A stretch of DNA of 64,000 nt from Halomonas litopenaei (GCF_003045775.1 NZ_PXNS01000001.1:1-64000), one strand, 5' to 3'; numbered from the stretch's first letter, positions 7,716 to 17,068 are shown. Translations and numbers: made by a program. The notes: generated by a model from the letters alone, not told the origin.

Positions 7716-8492
7716 ATGGCGCAGACGGTGGCGATTGTGGATGCGCTCAAGGCGGCACTGCGGGCCAATGGCGTCACCTATCAGCAGGTGGCGGCGGCGC
7801 TTGGCCTGTCCGAGGCCAGCGTCAAGCGGCTGTTCGCCGAGCGCCAGTTTTCGCTGCAGCGCCTGGATCAGGTGTGTGCCCTGGTCGGTCTCGAGATCAC
7901 AGACCTTGTACGCCAGCTGGAGCCCCAGGCGCTGGTCGACGCGATCGCCCCTGAGCTTGAGCAGGAGCTGGTCTCTGACATGTCGCTGCTGCTGGTGGCC
8001 TTCTGTGCGCTTAATCGCTGGCGCTTCGAAGATATCTGTGCGACCTATTCGCTCGGCGAGCCTCAGGTGATAACGCACCTGGTGCGGCTCGATCGTATGG
8101 GATTGATCGAGCTGCTGCCGGGCAATCGCATCAAGCTGCTGATCAGCTATGACTTCCAGTGGCAGCCGCAAGGGCCTATCCAGCGCTTCTTCGAGTCCCG
8201 GGTCCAGGAGGATTTCCTGGCGTGTCGCTTCGACCGCCCGGGCGAGATAAGACTGTTCGTCAATGGCATGCTGTCGGTGCGCTCCAATGAGGTGATGCAG
8301 CAGAAGCTTCGGCGGCTGGCGCTGGACCTTCGCCATTGTCACCAGGAAGATCTGTCGCTGCCGCTGGAGCAGCGCTTTGGTGTCAGCCTGATGATCGCCA
8401 TGCGCCCCTGGGAGATGGAGGTGTTTCGCCGCTACCGCCGTGTTGAGGACGACAAGTGCTACCCGGGACACGGCGACAAGCCGCAGTGTTGA
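7716..8492 (+). CDS. XRE-type helix-turn-helix transcriptional regulator
   Basis: A 258-residue protein. Residues about 8-62 form a Cro/CI-type helix-turn-helix (VTYQQVAAALGLSEASVKRL then FSLQRLDQVCALVGL). The remaining 190 residues show no domain I recognise; they include a helix-rich region resembling a second winged helix (FEDICATYSLGEPQVITHLVRLDRMGLIEL). It starts at ATG 7716, 190 bp from the divergent yiaAB-pspA unit, so it could control that unit, itself, or radA downstream (46 bp gap). The function is a DNA-binding regulator with unknown targets. Confidence 0.8.
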   Translation: MAQTVAIVDALKAALRANGVTYQQVAAALGLSEASVKRLFAERQFSLQRLDQVCALVGLEITDLVRQLEPQALVDAIAPELEQELVSDMSLLLVAFCALNRWRFEDICATYSLGEPQVITHLVRLDRMGLIELLPGNRIKLLISYDFQWQPQGPIQRFFESRVQEDFLACRFDRPGEIRLFVNGMLSVRSNEVMQQKLRRLALDLRHCHQEDLSLPLEQRFGVSLMIAMRPWEMEVFRRYRRVEDDKCYPGHGDKPQC

Positions 8493-8538
8493 CCATCGCT
8501 GACGAACGAACCCGATTGAACCGATAGAGAGAGGATTC

Positions 8539-9915
8539 ATGGCCAAGGCCAAGAGCGCCTTCGTGTGCACCGAGTGCGGTGCCGAGTACCGTAAATGGCA
8601 GGGGCAGTGTTCCAGCTGCCAGGAGTGGAACACCTTGACCGAGGTGCGTCTGTCCTCGCCTGCCAGAAGCGGGTCGAGCGCCGGTGCGACGGCGCGCGGT
8701 GGCTACGCCGGCAGCCTGTCGCGTGAGGTGGTGGATCTGGCCAACGTGGATCTGTCGGAGGTGCCGCGGTTGTCGTCGACCTTTGCCGAGTTCGACCGCG
8801 TACTCGGTGGCGGTCTGGTGCCGGGCTCCGCGGTGCTGCTGGGCGGCCACCCCGGGGCCGGCAAGTCCACCTTGCTGCTGCAGACCGCCTGCAAGCTGGC
8901 TCAGGAGCGCAGCGTACTCTACGTCACCGGCGAGGAGTCGCTGTCCCAGGTGGCGATGCGCGCCCACCGCCTGCAGTTGCCGACCCAGGGACTCAAGATG
9001 CTGGCGGAGACCAGCGTCGAGACCATCCTGGCGGTGGCCGAGCGCGAGCGCCCCGAGGTGCTGGTGATCGACTCGATCCAGACCATGCATCTGGAGGACA
9101 TCTCGTCGGCGCCGGGTGGTGTGGCCCAGGTACGCGAATCCGCGGCGGCACTAACCCGTTTCGCCAAGCAGTCCAGCACGGTGCTGCTGCTGGTCGGCCA
9201 CGTCACCAAGGACGGCAGCCTGGCCGGGCCCAAGGTGCTCGAGCACATGATCGACGCCTCCCTGTTGCTGGAAGGCGGCGCCGACTCACGTTTTCGTACC
9301 CTGCGCGGCCAGAAGAACCGCTTCGGCGCGGTCAACGAGCTGGGCGTCTTCGCCATGCTGGAACACGGCATGAAGGAGGTGAAGAACCCCAGCGCGATCT
9401 TCCTTTCGCGTCAGCAGGAGCAGGCCCCCGGCAGCCTTGTGATGGTGGTGTGGGAAGGCACCCGGCCGATCCTGGTGGAGGTGCAGGCGCTGCTCGATGA
9501 GTCGGCGCTGGGCAACCCGCGCCGCGTCGCGGTGGGGCTGGATGCCAATCGCCTGTCGATGCTGCTGGCGGTGCTGCACCGTCACGGTGGCCTGTTTACC
9601 GGCGACCAGGACGTCTTTCTCAACGTCGTCGGCGGGGTCAAGGTGCTGGAGACCAGTGCCGACCTGGCGGTATTGCTGGCGGTGGTGTCGAGCCTGCAGG
9701 GCAGGGCACTGCCGCGCGAGCTGGTGGTATTCGGCGAGGTTGGCCTGTCCGGGGAGATTCGCCCCGTGCCGAGCGGCCAGGAGCGTATCGTCGAGGCCGC
9801 CAAGCACGGTTTTACCCGCGCCATCGTGCCCCGGGGTAACGCTCCCAAGAACTCACCGGCGGGGATGGAGGTGGTGGCGGTGGACAAGCTCGCCGACGCC
9901 CTCGAAGTGCTGTAA
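8539..9915 (+). CDS. radA: DNA repair protein RadA (Sms)
   Basis: A 458-residue RecA-related ATPase that drives branch migration of recombination intermediates. Domains in order: a four-cysteine zinc finger (C10, C13, C24, C27), the Walker A motif GHPGAGKST at 103-111, the RadA-specific KNRFG motif at 259-263, and a C-terminal Lon-protease-like domain (GEVGLSGEIRPV region). The length and all motifs are normal. The start has GAGAGGA upstream. A long inverted repeat follows the stop. Confidence 0.96.
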   Translation: MAKAKSAFVCTECGAEYRKWQGQCSSCQEWNTLTEVRLSSPARSGSSAGATARGGYAGSLSREVVDLANVDLSEVPRLSSTFAEFDRVLGGGLVPGSAVLLGGHPGAGKSTLLLQTACKLAQERSVLYVTGEESLSQVAMRAHRLQLPTQGLKMLAETSVETILAVAERERPEVLVIDSIQTMHLEDISSAPGGVAQVRESAAALTRFAKQSSTVLLLVGHVTKDGSLAGPKVLEHMIDASLLLEGGADSRFRTLRGQKNRFGAVNELGVFAMLEHGMKEVKNPSAIFLSRQQEQAPGSLVMVVWEGTRPILVEVQALLDESALGNPRRVAVGLDANRLSMLLAVLHRHGGLFTGDQDVFLNVVGGVKVLETSADLAVLLAVVSSLQGRALPRELVVFGEVGLSGEIRPVPSGQERIVEAAKHGFTRAIVPRGNAPKNSPAGMEVVAVDKLADALEVL

Positions 9916-9954
9916 CCCCATCCATGAACTGATCACCTGGGCGCCAGACCATAC

Positions 9955-9989
9955 CCTGATCACAGCCTTTTACCCGGGTTGTGATCAGG
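9955..9989 (+). promoter_or_regulatory. Long inverted repeat between radA and selD
   Basis: cctgatcacagcc and ggttgtgatcagg form a 13-bp stem with one mismatch and a 9-base loop. There is no T run, so it may be a factor-dependent or weak terminator of radA, or a leader structure upstream of selD (start 77 bases later). Its role is not decided by sequence. Confidence 0.5.
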
Positions 9990-10066
9990 ACGATGGTGAC
10001 TGCGCCGTGCCGATTCCGCCGGTCCTGCTGGTGTAGAATGGGCCCATCATTGCCAAGGAGACTTCC

Positions 10067-11104
10067 ATGAGCGCCATCCGCTTGACCCAATACAGTCACG
10101 GTGCCGGCTGTGGCTGCAAGATCGCCCCCGATGTGCTCGACAGCATCCTGGCCAAGGCCGGTCCGGGAGCAAGCCACTCGAAGATGATCGTCGGCAATCA
10201 GGGACGCGAGGATGCCGCCGTCTTCGACCTGGGCGACGGGCGCGGCATGATCAGCACCACCGACTTCTTCATGCCGATCGTCGATGACCCCTTCGACTTC
10301 GGCCGCATCGCCGCCACCAACGCCATCAGCGACGTCTACGCCATGGGCGGTGACCCGGTGATGGCGTTGGGCATTCTGGGCTGGCCGCTGGACAAGCTGG
10401 GCGCGGACATCGCCGGTGACGTGGTGGCCGGGGCTCAGGCGGTATGTCGTGAGCTGGGCCTGGCGCTGGCGGGCGGCCACTCCATCGATGCCCCGGAGCC
10501 GATCTTCGGTCTTGCGGTCAACGGTCTGGTGGAACTCAAGCACCTGAAGCTCAACAAGGGCGCCAAGCCCGGCGATCTGCTGTTTCTGACCAAGCCGCTG
10601 GGGGTGGGCATGCTGACCACGGCGGAGAAGCAGGGGCTTCTGGAAAGCGGTCACCATGGCCTGGCGCGGGAAACCATGCTGATCAGCAACCGTATCGGTG
10701 CCGCCCTTGCGCGCATCGAAGGGGTGCGTGCGATGACCGACGTCACCGGCTTTGGCCTGGCTGGCCACCTGTCCGAGGTGTGCGCGGCCAGTGGCGTGGC
10801 GGCTCGCATCGACTTTCGCCGCCTGCCGCGCCTGGCCGAGGCCGAGGCTTACCGGCGCCAGGGCGCGGTACCCGGCGGCACCCGTCGTAACCGTGACGCC
10901 CTGGGGGCCAGCCTGCCGCAGATGGATGAGGCCCACTGGCAGTGGCTGTGTGATCCGCAGACCTCGGGCGGTCTGTTGATCTCGGTACACCCGTCCTGGG
11001 AGGACGATGTCGAGCGGGTCGGCCGCGAGTTTGGTATCGAGCTTGCACCCTTCGGCGAGGTCGTCGAGGCCAGCGGTGAGGCGCTGATCGAGGTGCGCGG
11101 ATGA
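10067..11104 (+). CDS. selD: Selenide, water dikinase
   Basis: A 345-residue enzyme that makes selenophosphate from selenide and ATP, the selenium donor for selenocysteine and for 2-selenouridine in tRNA. The N-terminal glycine-rich loop reads HGAGCGCKI, giving C15 and K18 as the equivalents of the E. coli catalytic Cys17 and Lys20. The catalytic position is therefore an ordinary cysteine and not selenocysteine. It overlaps selU by 4 bp (ATGA), so the two are translationally coupled. The context points to tRNA selenation as its main use here; no selA/selB is in the window. Confidence 0.96.
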   Translation: MSAIRLTQYSHGAGCGCKIAPDVLDSILAKAGPGASHSKMIVGNQGREDAAVFDLGDGRGMISTTDFFMPIVDDPFDFGRIAATNAISDVYAMGGDPVMALGILGWPLDKLGADIAGDVVAGAQAVCRELGLALAGGHSIDAPEPIFGLAVNGLVELKHLKLNKGAKPGDLLFLTKPLGVGMLTTAEKQGLLESGHHGLARETMLISNRIGAALARIEGVRAMTDVTGFGLAGHLSEVCAASGVAARIDFRRLPRLAEAEAYRRQGAVPGGTRRNRDALGASLPQMDEAHWQWLCDPQTSGGLLISVHPSWEDDVERVGREFGIELAPFGEVVEASGEALIEVRG

Positions 11105-12207
11105 AGCTGCCGCTGGTCCCGGCGGATCCCGCCCTGCTGGTCGAGGGGCGCACCTTGATCGACGTGCGGGCGCCGGTGGAGTTCGCCCAGGGCAGCCTGC
11201 CCGGGGCGGTCAACCTGCCGCTGATGAACAACGAGGAACGCCATCAGGTCGGGATCGCCTACAAGCAGTCCGGCCAGCAGGCCGCCATCGCCCTGGGCGA
11301 GCGGCTGGTGTCCGGCGAGATCAAGGCCGCGCGCATCGAAGCCTGGAAGCGCCAGCTCGAGGCGGCCCCGGACGCCATCATCTACTGTTTTCGGGGTGGC
11401 CTGCGCTCGCAGATCGCCCAGCGCTGGCTGCTTGAGGCCGGCGTCGAACGACCGCGCATCGAGGGTGGCTGGAAGGCAATGCGCCAGACGTTGTGCGCAC
11501 GCATCGATGACGCCGCCGCCCAGCCTATGCTGGTGGTGGGTGGCCTGACCGGCTGCGCCAAGACGTCCATCGTGCAGGCCCTGGACAACGGTCTGGATCT
11601 GGAGGGCTGCGCCCGTCACAAGGGCTCGGCCTTCGGCCGCCATCCGCTGATCGCCCCCAGCCAGATCGACTTCGAGCACGCCATGGGCCTGCGGCTGCTG
11701 TCATTGCACGGGCCGCTGGTGCTGGAAGACGAGTCGCGCCACATCGGCGCGGCCAATATACCGCTCGAGTTCTGGCGGGGAATGGAGCCGGCGCCGAGGA
11801 TCCGCGTCGAGATGCCGCTGGACTGGCGCCTCAACCAGATCCACAAGGACTACATCGACGACCTGTGGACGATCTATCGCAACCAGTTCGGCGAGCGCCT
11901 TGGCTGGTCACTGATGCGCAAGCAGTTGTCGACGGCGCTGGGGCGACTGAAGAAGCGCCTGGGGAGCGCGCGACTGGCCCGCCTGCAGCGGCTGCAGGCG
12001 CTGGCCTTCCGCGAGCACGAGGCCGGCAACCGCCAGGCCCACGAGGCCTGGCTGGCGCCTTTGCTTACCGAGTACTATGACCCCATGTACCGCTACCAGC
12101 TGGAGAAGCACACCGAGCGTCGCTTCCTGCATGTCGGTGACTGGGACAGCTGCCTCGAGTTTGCCAGGGCCTGGAGCCAGCAGCAGCGGGACGCGGTGGC
12201 GAATTAG
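11101..12207 (+). CDS. selU: tRNA 2-selenouridine synthase
   Basis: A 368-residue protein (also called MnmH or YbbB) that replaces sulfur in wobble 2-thiouridine by selenium via a geranylated intermediate. The N-terminal rhodanese domain has the catalytic cysteine C96 in IIYCFRGGLRS (Cys97 in E. coli). The second domain has a P-loop-like segment GLTGCAKTS at 148-156, in which the glycine usually preceding the lysine is alanine. It is coupled to selD upstream. Its stop codon overlaps that of the convergent amidotransferase-like gene by 4 bp. Confidence 0.95.
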   Translation: MKLPLVPADPALLVEGRTLIDVRAPVEFAQGSLPGAVNLPLMNNEERHQVGIAYKQSGQQAAIALGERLVSGEIKAARIEAWKRQLEAAPDAIIYCFRGGLRSQIAQRWLLEAGVERPRIEGGWKAMRQTLCARIDDAAAQPMLVVGGLTGCAKTSIVQALDNGLDLEGCARHKGSAFGRHPLIAPSQIDFEHAMGLRLLSLHGPLVLEDESRHIGAANIPLEFWRGMEPAPRIRVEMPLDWRLNQIHKDYIDDLWTIYRNQFGERLGWSLMRKQLSTALGRLKKRLGSARLARLQRLQALAFREHEAGNRQAHEAWLAPLLTEYYDPMYRYQLEKHTERRFLHVGDWDSCLEFARAWSQQQRDAVAN

Positions 12208-12893
12208 ACGTCCGGTGCCGTGCGCAGCCACTGGCTCAGCAGGCGATCCAGCAGCGGCGCCAGGGTATCCAGGCGCCGGGCCTCGGCAAGGATCGTTTCC
12301 GGCGACTGGGTCCTGGGGCTTGCGTCGGCGCCTTGCGGCAACGGCATCGTCTCGAGAAAGGCCGTCAGGCTCTCCTGGTGATGATGCAGGTGGCAGGCCA
12401 GGCCAACCACCCGGCCGGCGTCCCAGGCGAAGCCGAGCACCGGGCTTGTCGGCGTGCCGCCCAGCGGCAGGGCGTCATCGGGCAGTCCGAACACCTGGCG
12501 ATGCCACAGCAGGGCGGGGAAGTCGTCGGGCAGGTCGAAGGGGCTGTCGTCGGCCAGGCTGACGGTCTGCCAGCCGGCTTCGGCCTGGGTGCCACGGCCC
12601 ACCGGAGCGTCCAGCGCTTCGGCGATGCGCCGGGCGCCGGCGCCGAGCCCGAGCAGCGGCTTGTGGCCGTCGAGCATCTGGTCGATCAGCTTGCGTTCGG
12701 CCTTGAGCCAGGGCGCCTGGTCGCGGTCCTCGAGATCGTCGAGGATGATCAGGGCGTCGCAGTCCCCGGGGCGCGGCACCAGCTCACCGTCGTAGAGGTG
12801 GAAGACGGTGAAGCTGTGGCCCATGCTGGCAAGCCAGTCGCCGATGCGTGCGGGGCCCAGGTCAGGATGGTGCTTGAGCAGATGAAGGTGCAT
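12204..12893 (-). CDS. Class I glutamine amidotransferase-like protein lacking the catalytic cysteine
   Basis: A 229-residue protein with the flavodoxin-like fold order of stand-alone class I amidotransferases (MHLHLLKHHPDLGP, then ALIILDDLED, then PLLGLGAGARRIAEAL). In active members the nucleophile elbow reads G-[IV]-C-x-G; here the cysteine position is G84 (LGLGAGAR). The C-terminal His is kept (H168) but the paired Glu is replaced by His (H170). It cannot hydrolyse glutamine by the usual mechanism and may be a binding or regulatory protein. The ATG at 12893 has GCGAGG upstream. It is convergent with selU and divergent from the atl gene. Confidence 0.75.
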   Translation of the reverse strand: MHLHLLKHHPDLGPARIGDWLASMGHSFTVFHLYDGELVPRPGDCDALIILDDLEDRDQAPWLKAERKLIDQMLDGHKPLLGLGAGARRIAEALDAPVGRGTQAEAGWQTVSLADDSPFDLPDDFPALLWHRQVFGLPDDALPLGGTPTSPVLGFAWDAGRVVGLACHLHHHQESLTAFLETMPLPQGADASPRTQSPETILAEARRLDTLAPLLDRLLSQWLRTAPDV

Positions 12894-12964
12894 GGGGGCC
12901 TCGCTCAGACTGAGGGTGGGCGGCGCCATCCCTCGATGAAAATGCAACCAGAACGAAAGGTTAC

Positions 12965-13258
12965 ATGAATCCGGACGTCCGAGAACAGATTCTTACCATC
13001 ATCAGCGAGATTCCTTCGGGGCGGGTGACCAGCTACGGGCGCATCGCCGCCATGACCGATGGGGCCAGCGCACGCATGGTCGCGCGGGCGCTGCGCGATC
13101 TGCCGTCGGGGCATGAGCTTCCCTGGTTCAGGGTGGTGACGGCCTCGCGCAAGCTCGCCGACCATGGCGGAGCCGACGAGCAGCGCAAGCGTCTGATCGA
13201 TGAAGGTGTGGCCTTCGATGAGCGTGGACGGATCGCCCAGGAGCGCTTCTGGCCTTGA
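12965..13258 (+). CDS. Alkyltransferase-like protein (ATL)
   Basis: A 97-residue protein related to the DNA-binding half of O6-alkylguanine-DNA alkyltransferase. The active-site PCHRV of the enzyme is replaced by PWFRV, with W54 in the position of the alkyl-accepting cysteine, as in ATL proteins. ATLs bind O6-alkylguanine, flip the base and hand the lesion to nucleotide excision repair without repairing it. The SYGRIAAM and RMVARALR segments match the DNA-binding helices. It lacks the N-terminal domain of Ogt. It is divergent from the amidotransferase-like gene. Confidence 0.88.
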   Translation: MNPDVREQILTIISEIPSGRVTSYGRIAAMTDGASARMVARALRDLPSGHELPWFRVVTASRKLADHGGADEQRKRLIDEGVAFDERGRIAQERFWP

Positions 13259-13382
13259 GTCGCCCAGTCCGCTTTCGGCCATCGCCGTTTTCCCGACATT
13301 CGACACGCGACCCTCGACTCTCGCCCCTTGAACCTTGAATAAAGGGACCGGCAGCCCGTTTATTGCCAGCACAGGAGCCATC

Positions 13383-13967
13383 ATGGCAAAGCCAGGATTT
13401 CACCAGCGCCTGCAGGCGCTGACTCTACGTCAGCAACAGGCCTTCATGGCCGCGTTGACCGAGCGCATGCTGCCCAACTATGCGCTCTACGCCGATACCA
13501 GCGGTCACGGGGATCTGGCGGGCATGAGGGCGATCCTCGACCTGGTGTGGGAGCAGTTGACCGTCAAGGACGCCAAGATCGACTTCGATCTCCAGGCCGA
13601 AAAGCTCGGCGAGCTGGAGCCTCCTCAACAGGACGACAGCTTCGGCGCCCGTCGTGCCCTCGATGGGGTGGTCGCGCTATCGGCGATCCTCGATACCCTG
13701 CGAGGCGATGCGCCGGACGCGGTGCTTGAGGTCAGCAAGGTCTCGAAGGCAGCGGTGCGCTCCTTTATCGAGCTGACCGAGGGAGAAGACGATGCCGAAA
13801 AGCTCGCCCAACTGGTCAAGCAGCACCCGTTGATGGAAGACGAGAACGACTTCCAGGATGCGGCGCTGGAGGCGGCGGAGGAAGAGCCGAGCAAGAAGCA
13901 CGTCAAGGCGTTGAGAAAGCTTGGACGCAACGGTGGTGTCAGCAATCTGGGGCTGACCCTGGACTGA
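13383..13967 (+). CDS. YjaG-like (DUF416) protein
   Basis: A 194-residue, largely helical acidic protein. The start (FHQRLQALTLRQQQAFMAALTERMLPNYALYA) and the segment RRALDGVVALSAILDTL match the DUF416/YjaG family, whose function is unknown. I chose ATG 13383 because ACAGGAG lies just upstream; an in-frame ATG 16 codons earlier has no such site. It ends at a bidirectional hairpin shared with hisF. Confidence 0.8.
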   Translation: MAKPGFHQRLQALTLRQQQAFMAALTERMLPNYALYADTSGHGDLAGMRAILDLVWEQLTVKDAKIDFDLQAEKLGELEPPQQDDSFGARRALDGVVALSAILDTLRGDAPDAVLEVSKVSKAAVRSFIELTEGEDDAEKLAQLVKQHPLMEDENDFQDAALEAAEEEPSKKHVKALRKLGRNGGVSNLGLTLD

Positions 13968-13991
13968 GGTCGGTTTCAGTCCGTACAAACG

Positions 13992-14024
13992 ACCACCCCC
14001 ACCGGGCTACCCGGCGGGGGTGGT
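13992..14024. terminator. Bidirectional hairpin between the YjaG-like gene and hisF
   Basis: accacccccaccgg / ccggcgggggtggt, 14 bp with one mismatch and a 5-base loop, placed between two convergent stop codons. There is no T run on either side. Confidence 0.65.
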
Positions 14025-14074
14025 TGGTTGCTGGCTCTGCAAGCCCTGGCTGAAGAGCCAGCCAAAGGCGTCGG

Positions 14075-14848
14075 TCAGAGGCGCATGGTGATGCCCTTGT
14101 CGGCCATATAGCGCTTGGCCTCGGGGATGGTGTACTCGGCGAAGTGGAAGATGCTGGCCGCCAGCACCGCATCGGCGTGGCCTTCGGTCACGCCCTCGAC
14201 CAGGTGGTCGAGGTTGCCGACACCGCCGGAGGCGATGACCGGCACCGCCACCGCATCGCTGATGGCGCGGGTGACGCCCAGGTCGAAGCCGGCCTTGGTG
14301 CCGTCGCGGTCCATGCTGGTCAACAGCAGTTCGCCGGCGCCGTACTCGACCATCTTCTTGGCCCATTCCACCGCGTCGAGCCCGGTGGGACGACGGCCGC
14401 CGTGGGTGAAGATCTCCCAGCGAGGGGCTTCGCCTTCCTCGCTGACGCGCTTGGCGTCGATCGCCACCACGATGCACTGGCTACCGAAGCGCTCGGCGGC
14501 TTCACGTACGAACTCAGGGTTGGTCACCGCTGCGGTATTGATCGAGACCTTGTCGGCGCCGGCGTTGAGCATGGTGCGGATATCGTCGCAGGTGCGGATG
14601 CCGCCGCCTACCGTCAGCGGGATGAACACTTCGCCGGCGATGCGCTCAACCATCTCCACCGTGGTGTCGCGGTCCTCGTGGCTGGCGGTGATGTCGAGAA
14701 AGGTGATCTCGTCGGCGCCCTGCTGGTTGTAGCGCTGCGCCACCTCCACCGGGTCGCCGGCGTCACGGATGCCGACGAAGTTGACACCCTTGACCACTCG
14801 GCCGGCGTCGACGTCGAGACACGGGATGATGCGTTTGGAAAGAGCCAT
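14075..14848 (-). CDS. hisF: Imidazole glycerol phosphate synthase subunit HisF
   Basis: A 257-residue (beta/alpha)8 cyclase that, with HisH ammonia, turns PRFAR into imidazole glycerol phosphate and AICAR. Features: [19 protein letters not shown] at the N-terminus with catalytic D12, [11 protein letters not shown] in the second phosphate-binding half, and normal length. It is the last gene of the hisB-hisH-hisA-hisF run and starts 9 bp after hisA. Confidence 0.96.
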   Translation of the reverse strand: MALSKRIIPCLDVDAGRVVKGVNFVGIRDAGDPVEVAQRYNQQGADEITFLDITASHEDRDTTVEMVERIAGEVFIPLTVGGGIRTCDDIRTMLNAGADKVSINTAAVTNPEFVREAAERFGSQCIVVAIDAKRVSEEGEAPRWEIFTHGGRRPTGLDAVEWAKKMVEYGAGELLLTSMDRDGTKAGFDLGVTRAISDAVAVPVIASGGVGNLDHLVEGVTEGHADAVLAASIFHFAEYTIPEAKRYMADKGITMRL

Positions 14849-14857
14849 GGAGCCTCC

Positions 14858-15598
14858 TCAGCCTTGGGTCAGTTCGTCGCACAGGCGCTGCCCTTCGGCG
14901 ACGTCCAGGCTGCCTTCGTAGATGGCGCGTCCGGTGATGGCGCCGAGAATGCCCGGCTCGCCAGCCGCCACCAGGGCGCGCAGGTCATCGAGGTTGGTCA
15001 CGCCGCCGGAGGCGATGACCGGAATGCCACCGTCCCGGGCCAGGGCTGCCGTGGCCTCGACGTTGACGCCGTTCATCATGCCGTCGCGAGCGATATCGGT
15101 GTAGACGATGCTGGAGACGCCGTCGTCGGCAAAGCGCTTGGCCAGATCCACCGCCATCACCTCGGACACCTCGGCCCAGCCGTCGGTGGCCACACGGCCA
15201 TCATGGGCGTCGAGGCCGACGATGATATGGCCGGGGAAGGCGCGACACATTTCGGTCACGAAGTCAGGCTCCTTGACCGCCTTGGTGCCGATGATCACCT
15301 GGGAGACGCCGGCCTTGAGGTAGTGCTCGATGGTCTCGGCGCTGCGAATGCCGCCACCGATCTGGATCGGCAGGTCGGGGTACTGGCGGGCAATGGCGGT
15401 CACCGCCTCGCCGTTGACCGGACGCCCCTCGAAGGCGCCGTTGAGGTCGACCAGATGCAGGCGCCGCGCGCCGGCCTCGACCCAGCGAGCGGCCATGGCG
15501 ACGGGGTCGTCGCCATAGGTGGTGGCCTCGTCCATGCGGCCTTGCTTGAGACGAACGCACTGTCCGTCCTTGAGATCGATGGCGGGAATTACCAGCAT
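14858..15598 (-). CDS. hisA: ProFAR isomerase
   Basis: A 246-residue (beta/alpha)8 enzyme catalysing the Amadori rearrangement of ProFAR to PRFAR in histidine synthesis. It begins [20 protein letters not shown], with catalytic D8. The second half has the matching [15 protein letters not shown], with the general-acid Asp, and [13 protein letters not shown]. It lies between hisH (134 bp gap) and hisF. Confidence 0.96.
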   Translation of the reverse strand: MLVIPAIDLKDGQCVRLKQGRMDEATTYGDDPVAMAARWVEAGARRLHLVDLNGAFEGRPVNGEAVTAIARQYPDLPIQIGGGIRSAETIEHYLKAGVSQVIIGTKAVKEPDFVTEMCRAFPGHIIVGLDAHDGRVATDGWAEVSEVMAVDLAKRFADDGVSSIVYTDIARDGMMNGVNVEATAALARDGGIPVIASGGVTNLDDLRALVAAGEPGILGAITGRAIYEGSLDVAEGQRLCDELTQG

Positions 15599-15732
15599 GT
15601 TGTGTCCTCGGGGTGCCTTTTCAGGGGCGTGCCAGTGTGATCGATGCAGGCAGGGCGTGGGCCGTGCCGGTGCAGATGTCGGGCGGCGGCCAGGGCAAGC
15701 GAGCGCCTGCCCGGCCGGCGCTCAGGTCTGGG

Positions 15733-16374
15733 TCAGGGGTTCCACTGGACAAAGTTCTCGAGCAGCCTGAGGCCGGCACGAGCGCTCTTTTCCGGGTGGA
15801 ACTGCACCGCAAAGGTGGCGTCACGACCCACCGCCACATGGGCGCTGACGCTGCCGTAGTCGGTGGTGCCGAAGACCTCGGCGTCATGCTCGGCGGCCAC
15901 ATAGTAGCTATGCACAAAGTAGAAGTGCGAGCCGGGCTCGATACCCTCCCACAGCGGGTGGGCGTTGGGCTGCGCCACCAGGTTCCAGCCCATGTGCGGG
16001 ACCTTCAGGCGAGCGCCGTCACTGTCCTGCATGTCCAGCGGAAACCGCTTTACCTGACCGGCGAGGTGGCCCAGGCAGTCGATGCCGCCGTTCTCGTCGC
16101 TGTGGTCCATCAGCATCTGCTGACCCACACAGATGCCCAGCAGCGGCTTGGACTGGCTGGCCAGCAGCTCGCGAACCAGGCCGCTGAGCTCGGTACGCTC
16201 CAGTTCGCCCATGCAGTCGCGTATGGCGCCCTGTCCCGGTAGCACGACACGGGTCGCGCCCTGGATCGAGCGAGCGTCGCGGGTCACCAGCACGTTCTCG
16301 TGGGTGACGTGTTCCAGTGCCTTGGCGACGGAATGGAGGTTTCCCATTCCGTAGTCGATGACGGCAATGGTCAT
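15733..16374 (-). CDS. hisH: Imidazole glycerol phosphate synthase subunit HisH
   Basis: A 213-residue class I glutaminase that supplies ammonia to HisF. It starts MTIAVIDYGMGNLHSV. The nucleophile is C82 in LLGICVGQQML and the triad is completed by His and Glu in AVQFHPEKS. The ATG at 16374 has AAGGAG upstream. Unlike the amidotransferase-like protein at 12.2-12.9 kb, all catalytic residues are present. Gaps of about 100 bp on each side suggest a loose operon. Confidence 0.96.
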   Translation of the reverse strand: MTIAVIDYGMGNLHSVAKALEHVTHENVLVTRDARSIQGATRVVLPGQGAIRDCMGELERTELSGLVRELLASQSKPLLGICVGQQMLMDHSDENGGIDCLGHLAGQVKRFPLDMQDSDGARLKVPHMGWNLVAQPNAHPLWEGIEPGSHFYFVHSYYVAAEHDAEVFGTTDYGSVSAHVAVGRDATFAVQFHPEKSARAGLRLLENFVQWNP

Positions 16375-16474
16375 GAAGCGCTCCTTGGTGGTTGGCCCGG
16401 AGGGGCGCCGCTGCCGGCGACCGCCTCGCTTGGTGTCTTGTCGTCTTGTTGCTGTTGGACCGCAGCCGGCGGCG

Positions 16475-17068
16475 TTAGAGGCTACCCTTGGTGGAGGGCA
16501 GCTTGCCGGCCATGCGGGGGTCCTCGGCGGCGGCCATGCGCAGGGCGCGGCCGAAGGCCTTGAAGATGGTTTCCGCCTGATGGTGGGCATTGAAGCCCTT
16601 CAGGGTGTCGATATGCAGCGTGACCTGGGCGTGATTGACGAAGCCCTGAAAGAACTCCCAGAAAAGCTGGGTGTCGAAACGCCCGATGGTGGCGCGGGTG
16701 AACTCGACGTTCATGGACAGGCCGGCACGGCCGGAGAAGTCGATCACCACCCGGGACAGTGCCTCGTCCAGCGGCACATAGGCGTGGCCGTAGCGATAGA
16801 TGCCGCGCTTGTCGCCGATGGCTTGGTTGAACGCCTGTCCCAGGGTGATGCCGAGGTCCTCGACGGTGTGGTGGTCGTCGATGTGCAAATCGCCGTTGAC
16901 GCTGATGTCCAGGTCGACCATGCCGTGGCGGGCCACCTGGTCGAGCATATGGTCGAGGAAGGGAACCCCGCTTTCACCCTTGAGGTTGCCCTCGCCGTCG
17001 AGGTTGAGGGTGACGCTGATCTGGGTTTCCTTGGTGTCACGGCTGACCGTGGCAATACGCTCGGACAT
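16475..17068 (-). CDS. hisB: Imidazoleglycerol-phosphate dehydratase
   Basis: A 197-residue manganese enzyme that dehydrates imidazole glycerol phosphate. It carries the repeated metal-binding histidine motifs [12 protein letters not shown] and [17 protein letters not shown]. It is the monofunctional form, without the histidinol-phosphatase domain of E. coli HisB. The ATG at 17068 has GCAGGAG upstream. It is the first gene of the hisB-H-A-F run. Confidence 0.96.
   Translation of the reverse strand: MSERIATVSRDTKETQISVTLNLDGEGNLKGESGVPFLDHMLDQVARHGMVDLDISVNGDLHIDDHHTVEDLGITLGQAFNQAIGDKRGIYRYGHAYVPLDEALSRVVIDFSGRAGLSMNVEFTRATIGRFDTQLFWEFFQGFVNHAQVTLHIDTLKGFNAHHQAETIFKAFGRALRMAAAEDPRMAGKLPSTKGSL

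Noticed and set aside
14144..15640. Long plus-strand open frame of about 498 codons opposite hisF and hisA
   Set aside because: It mirrors the GC-rich codon use of the conserved his genes and matches no known protein.
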